From Mariprofundaceae bacterium (GTDB lineage: Bacteria > Pseudomonadota > Zetaproteobacteria > Mariprofundales > Mariprofundaceae), in contig JAUZQL010000161.1 of NCBI GenBank assembly GCA_030950975.1, forward strand, positions 1 through 17,490: 17,490 bases of DNA, in the 5' to 3' direction. Each line of letters starts with the position of its first letter. Within the stretch, counting starts at the first letter, position 1. Below are positions 13,633 through 17,490 of the stretch, one piece after another. The notes below the pieces were generated by a model. The model was not told the DNA's origin. It saw nothing but the letters and a program-made list of their open reading frames with translations, and searched no databases. The position numbers and the translations under genes are program-made.

Positions 13633-15570
13633 TTACTTCTTATCATCAACCACTTCTGCATCAAGAATGTCCGCATCTACAACATCAGATTTGTTTGCTT
13701 TTGATGCTGTATCATCACTTTCTTGAGAAGCATTACCTGCTGGTTCAGAAGCAGCTTGCTCAGCTTGCATTTTTTTATAGACGGCTTCGCCTAATTTTTG
13801 TGATGTTTCAGCCAAGTTTTCTTCAGCCTTCTTAATCACTTCAATATCAGAGCCTTCCAATGCTGTTTTTAATGCTGCCATCGCAGTTTCAATCGCAGTT
13901 TTGGTTTCCGCATCCACTGCATCACCATTTTCTTTCAATGATTTTTCAGTGGCATAATACATTTGATCCGCACGATTGCGTGTTTCAATGTTTTCTTTTG
14001 CAACAGCATCTTCATCAGCATGGGCTTCTGCATCTTGTTTCATGCGTTCAATTTCTTCTTCAGACAAACCAGAGCCTGACTCAATACGGATGGATGTTTC
14101 TTTGCCCGTACCTTTATCTTTGGCATGCACATGAATGATACCATTGGCATCAATATCAAATGTCACCTCAATTTGCGGTACGCCACGTGCTGCTGGTGCA
14201 ATACCTTCGAGGTTGAACAAACCCATTTCTTTATTGGCAGAGAAGATTTCACGTTCACCCTGTGCAATTTTAATGGTAACCGCCGTTTGATTGTCTGCCG
14301 CAGTCGTATACGTTTGTGATTTCTTGGTTGGAATAGTGGTGTTTTTCTCAATAATTTTATTGAATAAACCACCTTCCACTTCAATACCCAAAGACACTGG
14401 TGTCACATCAAGTAACAACACATCTGTTACATCACCAGTAAGAATTGCACCCTGAATACCAGCACCAATCGCTACCACTTCATCAGGATTCACACCTTTA
14501 TGTGGTTCTTTACCAAAGAAAGATTCTACTTTTTCTTGCACCAATGGCATACGTGTTTGACCACCCACCAAGACCACATCATGAATGTCAGAAGCTGTCA
14601 CACCAGCATCCTTCAATGCTTGTTTACAAGGCTCCATTGAGCGTTCAACCAAATCACCTACCAATGATTCAAACTTAGCACGCGTTACCTTCACCAATAA
14701 ATGTTTAGGACCTGATGCATCAGCTGTAATAAAAGGTAAGTTCACTTCTGTTTGTTGTGCAGAAGACAATTCAATCTTAGCTTTTTCGGCCGCTTCTTTT
14801 AAACGTTGCAATGCCAATTTATCTTTCAATAAATCCACGCCATTTTCTTTTTGGAACTCTTCAGCCAAATATTTAATCAATACTTGGTCAAAATCTTCAC
14901 CACCTAAGAACGTGTCGCCATTGGTTGCTTTGACTTCAAACACACCATCGCCAATTTCAAGAATGGATACATCAAAAGTACCACCACCCAAATCGTAAAC
15001 AGCAATCAAATGATTTTCTTCAGTTTTATCCAAACCATATGCCAATGCAGCAGCAGTTGGTTCGTTGACAATACGCAATACATTCAGACCTGCAATGGCA
15101 CCTGCATCTTTGGTCGCTTGGCGTTGTGAATCATCAAAATAGGCGGGCACTGTAATCACAGCATCCGTTACTTTTTCACCCAAATAATCTTCTGCAGTTG
15201 CTTTCATTTTTTGCAATGTAATCGCAGAAATTTCTTGTGGACTCATTTTCTTGCCATCAGCTTCCACCCAAGCATCGCCATTATCAGCGGCAACGATAGG
15301 GTAAGAAACCAATTTATGATGATGTTTTGTTTCTTTTGAATCAAATTTACGACCAATCAAACGTTTTACCGCATAAAAAGTGTTATCAGGGTTGGTCACC
15401 ATTTGACGTTTTGCTGCAGCACCGACCAAACGTTCATCGGCTGTAAATGCCACTACAGATGGGGTAGTGTTATCACCTTCACTGTTGGGAATTACTTTGT
15501 ATGTATCGCCTTCCATGACGGATACACATGAGTTGGTTGTTCCTAAATCAATACCAATGACTTTTGCCAT
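13633..15570 (-). CDS. dnaK: DnaK (Hsp70) chaperone
   Basis: A 645-residue ATP-dependent chaperone. All three Hsp70 signatures are present: IDLGTTNS (7-14), VYDLGGGTFDVSIL (191-204) and VVLVGGQTRMP in the second half of the nucleotide-binding domain. The hydrophobic linker and start of the substrate-binding domain (DVLLLDVTPVSLGIE) follow, then the helical lid and a disordered Ser/Asp/Ala-rich tail ending VVDADILDAEVVDDKK. The ATG has a TAGGAG ribosome-binding site. It is preceded by its own sigma-32-like promoter in the 94-base gap after grpE and followed by a hairpin before dnaJ. Length and sequence are typical of proteobacterial DnaK; nothing is missing. Confidence 0.99.
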   Translation of the reverse strand: MAKVIGIDLGTTNSCVSVMEGDTYKVIPNSEGDNTTPSVVAFTADERLVGAAAKRQMVTNPDNTFYAVKRLIGRKFDSKETKHHHKLVSYPIVAADNGDAWVEADGKKMSPQEISAITLQKMKATAEDYLGEKVTDAVITVPAYFDDSQRQATKDAGAIAGLNVLRIVNEPTAAALAYGLDKTEENHLIAVYDLGGGTFDVSILEIGDGVFEVKATNGDTFLGGEDFDQVLIKYLAEEFQKENGVDLLKDKLALQRLKEAAEKAKIELSSAQQTEVNLPFITADASGPKHLLVKVTRAKFESLVGDLVERSMEPCKQALKDAGVTASDIHDVVLVGGQTRMPLVQEKVESFFGKEPHKGVNPDEVVAIGAGIQGAILTGDVTDVLLLDVTPVSLGIEVEGGLFNKIIEKNTTIPTKKSQTYTTAADNQTAVTIKIAQGEREIFSANKEMGLFNLEGIAPAARGVPQIEVTFDIDANGIIHVHAKDKGTGKETSIRIESGSGLSEEEIERMKQDAEAHADEDAVAKENIETRNRADQMYYATEKSLKENGDAVDAETKTAIETAMAALKTALEGSDIEVIKKAEENLAETSQKLGEAVYKKMQAEQAASEPAGNASQESDDTASKANKSDVVDADILDAEVVDDKK

Positions 15571-15619
15571 GTCTTTACTCCTATGAAACTTTGTTTTTTT
15601 GTTTTCTCTTACACTTTAT

Positions 15620-15646
15620 ATGGGGGAATGGGAAATAGCTTTCAAC
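15620..15646 (-). promoter_or_regulatory. Sigma-32-type heat-shock promoter for dnaK
   Basis: On the minus strand GTTGAA (15646-15641) and CCCCAT (15625-15620) are separated by 15 bases, matching the sigma-32 consensus CTTGAA-N13-15-CCCCAT; the -10 part is an exact match, continuing CCCCATATA. A transcript starting near 15613 would have a leader of about 43 bases. No CIRCE inverted repeat is present, which fits activation by RpoH rather than repression by HrcA. Confidence 0.8.
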
Positions 15647-15664
15647 CCCTTAAAAACCAATATT

Positions 15665-16213
15665 CTATTTTCCGCTTGATACCAAAACTTGAGCAGGACG
15701 AATCAAACGACCATTCAATGTATAACCTGCACAATGTTGATTGATGACAGTGCCTTCGGGTTCATCCGATGGCATTTTTGAAAGGGCTTCATGTTTATGT
15801 GGGTCAAATTGCTCACCCACAGCTTCGATACGTTCTACATCAAACTTACCCATCATCGCATGCCATGAATCCAAGGTGAGTTGAATACCATCACGCAAGG
15901 CTTTTTCCTGCCCTTCTTCAACGGTTAATGCACGTTCAAGGTTGTCCACAACATCCAAAAGGGCGACGGCAAATTTTTCAACAGCAAATTTACGTGCATC
16001 AAGCACTTCACGAGCTGTACGTTTACGTAAATTATCCATTTCAGCATGTTGACGAAGCAATTTATCATTCAATTCAGCAATTTCATTCTTCAATGCTTGC
16101 ATCGGATCAATGGGATCACCTTCTTCATCCAATGTAAGCTTTTCTTCTTCCACTGGCTCTGTGGATTCTAATGCTTCTTCAATATCTTGTTGTTTGTCTT
16201 TTTCGCTCACCAT
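15665..16213 (-). CDS. grpE: GrpE nucleotide exchange factor
   Basis: A 182-residue cofactor that releases ADP from DnaK. An acidic, probably disordered N-terminus (residues 1-38) is followed by the long dimerisation helix containing the family pattern MDNLRKRTAREVLDARKFAVEKF (59-81) and LLDVVDNLERAL. The C-terminal beta domain has FDPHKHEALS and the final TLNGRLIRPAQVLVS motif. The start is uncertain: ATG 16213 is used here, but AGAGG at about 16221-16217 is better spaced for GTG 16210 (MSEKDKQQ); the open frame also allows TTG 16216. The gene sits directly upstream of dnaK with its own sigma-32-like promoter. hrcA, which often precedes grpE, is replaced here by mgtE. Confidence 0.96.
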   Translation of the reverse strand: MVSEKDKQQDIEEALESTEPVEEEKLTLDEEGDPIDPMQALKNEIAELNDKLLRQHAEMDNLRKRTAREVLDARKFAVEKFAVALLDVVDNLERALTVEEGQEKALRDGIQLTLDSWHAMMGKFDVERIEAVGEQFDPHKHEALSKMPSDEPEGTVINQHCAGYTLNGRLIRPAQVLVSSGK

Positions 16214-16243
16214 CAACCTCTCATACGTTCGATGACTGCTTGT

Positions 16244-16270
16244 ATAAGGTTGAGTGATTGAGGTTTCAAG
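16244..16270 (-). promoter_or_regulatory. Sigma-32-type heat-shock promoter for grpE
   Basis: In the 74-base mgtE-grpE gap the minus strand has CTTGAA (16270-16265), an exact -35 match, then 15 bases and CCTTAT (16249-16244), a four-of-six match to CCCCAT. Spacing equals that of the dnaK promoter. A start near 16237 leaves a leader of about 24 bases containing the AGAGG ribosome-binding site. Confidence 0.65.
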
Positions 16271-16287
16271 CCCTCAAATAGAATCTA

Positions 16288-17490
16288 TTAAAGTAAGAAT
16301 ATCGTGGATAATCCCAGAAAGGTCATAAAACCGACAACATCCGTGACGGTTGTAAGAATTGTCCCAGAAGCTAAGGCAGGATCAATGCTTAAGCGTTGTA
16401 AGGTGAGCGGAATCAACGAACCTGCTAGACCTGCTACGCATAAGTTTGTGAACATAGCGGCTGCAATCACCAAACCTAAGGATATACCATAATCGGGAAA
16501 CCAAAATGAAACGATAATACCAATCAAACAGGCAAAACTCATACCTGTTAATAAACCAACCATCGTTTCTTTCCATAACATACGTTTTGCATTGCTATAG
16601 GTAACACGCCCAAGCGCGATACCACGCACAATCACAGTCAATGTTTGAGTGCCTGCAATGCCACCCATACTTGCCACAATCGGCATTAACACAGCTAAGG
16701 CAACAATGTGGGAAATAGCTCCTTGAAATTGGAAAATGACCACTGAAGCAAGAATGGCTGTGAATAAGTTAACCATGAGCCAAACACCACGTCGCCAAGC
16801 CGTAATGGCAATCGGTTCTGATAAATCATCCTCATCCGATAGTCCGACCAAACGGTACATATCTTCGGTGGCTTCTTCTTGAATCACATCAATCACATCA
16901 TCGGCTGTAATACGACCAATCAACACGCCCTCTTCATTCAAAACAGGCAATGCCAATATGTCATATTTTTCAAATACTTTGACAACATCTTCCTGATCTT
17001 GTTCGGGCAACACACTACGCAAATTTGTCTCTGCAATATCCATCACCAACACGTCTGGCTCAACAAACAACAAACGATGCAACGACAACATGCCGACCAA
17101 ACGGTCTTCATCATCCACAATATAAACGTAATTTAAGTTTTCAATGTCTTTTGACCAGCGCCTTAAAACTTGCATGACTTTTTCAACTTTCCAATCATCA
17201 CGCACCTTGAAAAGCTCAACCTGCATCAAGCCACCAGCAGTTTCTTCATCGTGCGCCATTAGCGGTTCAATTTCACGGCGCTCATCTGGTTCAAGGGATT
17301 CAATCACCTCATCGGCAACATCCTTATCCACCACCTGCAAAATATCTGTGGCATCATCCGAATCCAAATGTTCAACAACATCACCAATTTCATGGGCTTC
17401 AAACTCAGCAAGCAAATCTTCCTGCATACCCTCTGGAAGTTCCAACAGCGTATCGCCCAATAAAACATCGGGAATACATTGTATAAGTTC
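16288..17490 (-). CDS. mgtE: MgtE-family magnesium transporter/channel (5'-truncated)
   Basis: The frame is open to the right window edge (first visible residues ELIQCIPDVLLGDTLL), so the N-terminus is missing; 400 residues are seen of an expected ~450. Order: the MgtE N-terminal superhelical domain (repeats such as EFEAHEIGDVVEHLDSDDATDILQ), a pair of CBS domains (about NYVYIVDDEDRLVGMLSLHRLL and VFEKYDILALPVLNEEGVLIGRITADDVIDVI), a connecting helix, and a C-terminal membrane domain of about five helices. The last helix reads ILTTVTDVVGFMTFLGL, containing the Asp that lines the Mg2+ pore in known MgtE structures. In that family the cytosolic N and CBS domains sense Mg2+ and close the pore. 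It precedes grpE in the same direction but grpE has its own promoter, so linkage to heat shock is probably only positional. Confidence 0.94.
   Translation of the reverse strand, partial: ELIQCIPDVLLGDTLLELPEGMQEDLLAEFEAHEIGDVVEHLDSDDATDILQVVDKDVADEVIESLEPDERREIEPLMAHDEETAGGLMQVELFKVRDDWKVEKVMQVLRRWSKDIENLNYVYIVDDEDRLVGMLSLHRLLFVEPDVLVMDIAETNLRSVLPEQDQEDVVKVFEKYDILALPVLNEEGVLIGRITADDVIDVIQEEATEDMYRLVGLSDEDDLSEPIAITAWRRGVWLMVNLFTAILASVVIFQFQGAISHIVALAVLMPIVASMGGIAGTQTLTVIVRGIALGRVTYSNAKRMLWKETMVGLLTGMSFACLIGIIVSFWFPDYGISLGLVIAAAMFTNLCVAGLAGSLIPLTLQRLSIDPALASGTILTTVTDVVGFMTFLGLSTIFLL

Noticed and set aside
14585..14998. 137-codon open frame antisense to dnaK
   Set aside because: A shadow of the conserved dnaK coding sequence; no start signal or independent family resemblance.
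16214..16287. Search for a CIRCE element (TTAGCACTC-N9-GAGTGCTAA) before grpE and dnaK
   Set aside because: No such inverted repeat is present in either gap; the sigma-32-like motifs fit better.

Overview
This is a low-to-moderate GC bacterial chromosome segment carrying almost entirely housekeeping genes, tightly packed on both strands. The heat-shock cluster grpE-dnaK-dnaJ followed by dapB, the hflK-hflC-DUF2065 trio, sigma-32-like promoters in place of a CIRCE/HrcA element, a sigma-54-like promoter and a TorF-type porin beside glnK-amtB all point to a proteobacterium. The dnaJ-dapB junction is known from gammaproteobacteria such as Pseudomonas. A zetaproteobacterial (Mariprofundus/Ghiorsea-like) source is my best guess, but the window contains no diagnostic marker for it.

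Layout. Positions 1-997 (+) hold the 3' end of a metal ABC transporter permease and an overlapping RDD membrane protein. mutM (1012-1839, -) converges on them. It is divergent from a tandem cyclic-nucleotide-binding-domain protein (1906-2760, +). Positions 2798-4980 (-) are hflK-hflC-DUF2065, a membrane quality-control operon. A 363-bp AT-rich divergent region follows, carrying a probable sigma-54 promoter. Next is a nitrogen-assimilation cluster (5344-7746, +): TorF-like porin, glnK and amtB, with a hairpin between porin and glnK and a terminator after amtB. Positions 7872-10894 (-) hold a membrane-bound SpoIIE-type phosphatase overlapping fumC by four bases. A small AT-rich accessory-looking gene lies at 10978-11376 (-), with a perfect 12-bp palindrome upstream. 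Positions 11562-16213 (-) are grpE, dnaK, dnaJ and dapB, with two sigma-32-like promoters before grpE and dnaK and a hairpin between dnaK and dnaJ. The 5'-truncated mgtE occupies 16288-17490 (-).

How the genes fit together. GrpE, DnaK and DnaJ form one complete Hsp70 cycle. HflK/HflC modulate FtsH proteolysis at the membrane. The porin, GlnK and AmtB look like a nitrogen-regulated ammonium uptake module: outer-membrane entry, inner-membrane channel and PII gate.

I found no CRISPR array, transposase, integrase, tRNA or rRNA. Nothing here amounts to a clearly new multi-gene system. The most unusual items are the small CHCC zinc-ribbon gene with its palindrome, the tandem CNB protein with degenerate ligand cassettes, the in-frame start buried in the pre-glnK hairpin, and the phosphatase-fumarase coupling. 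Several start sites were moved from the longest open frame: mutM, glnK, dnaJ and grpE.
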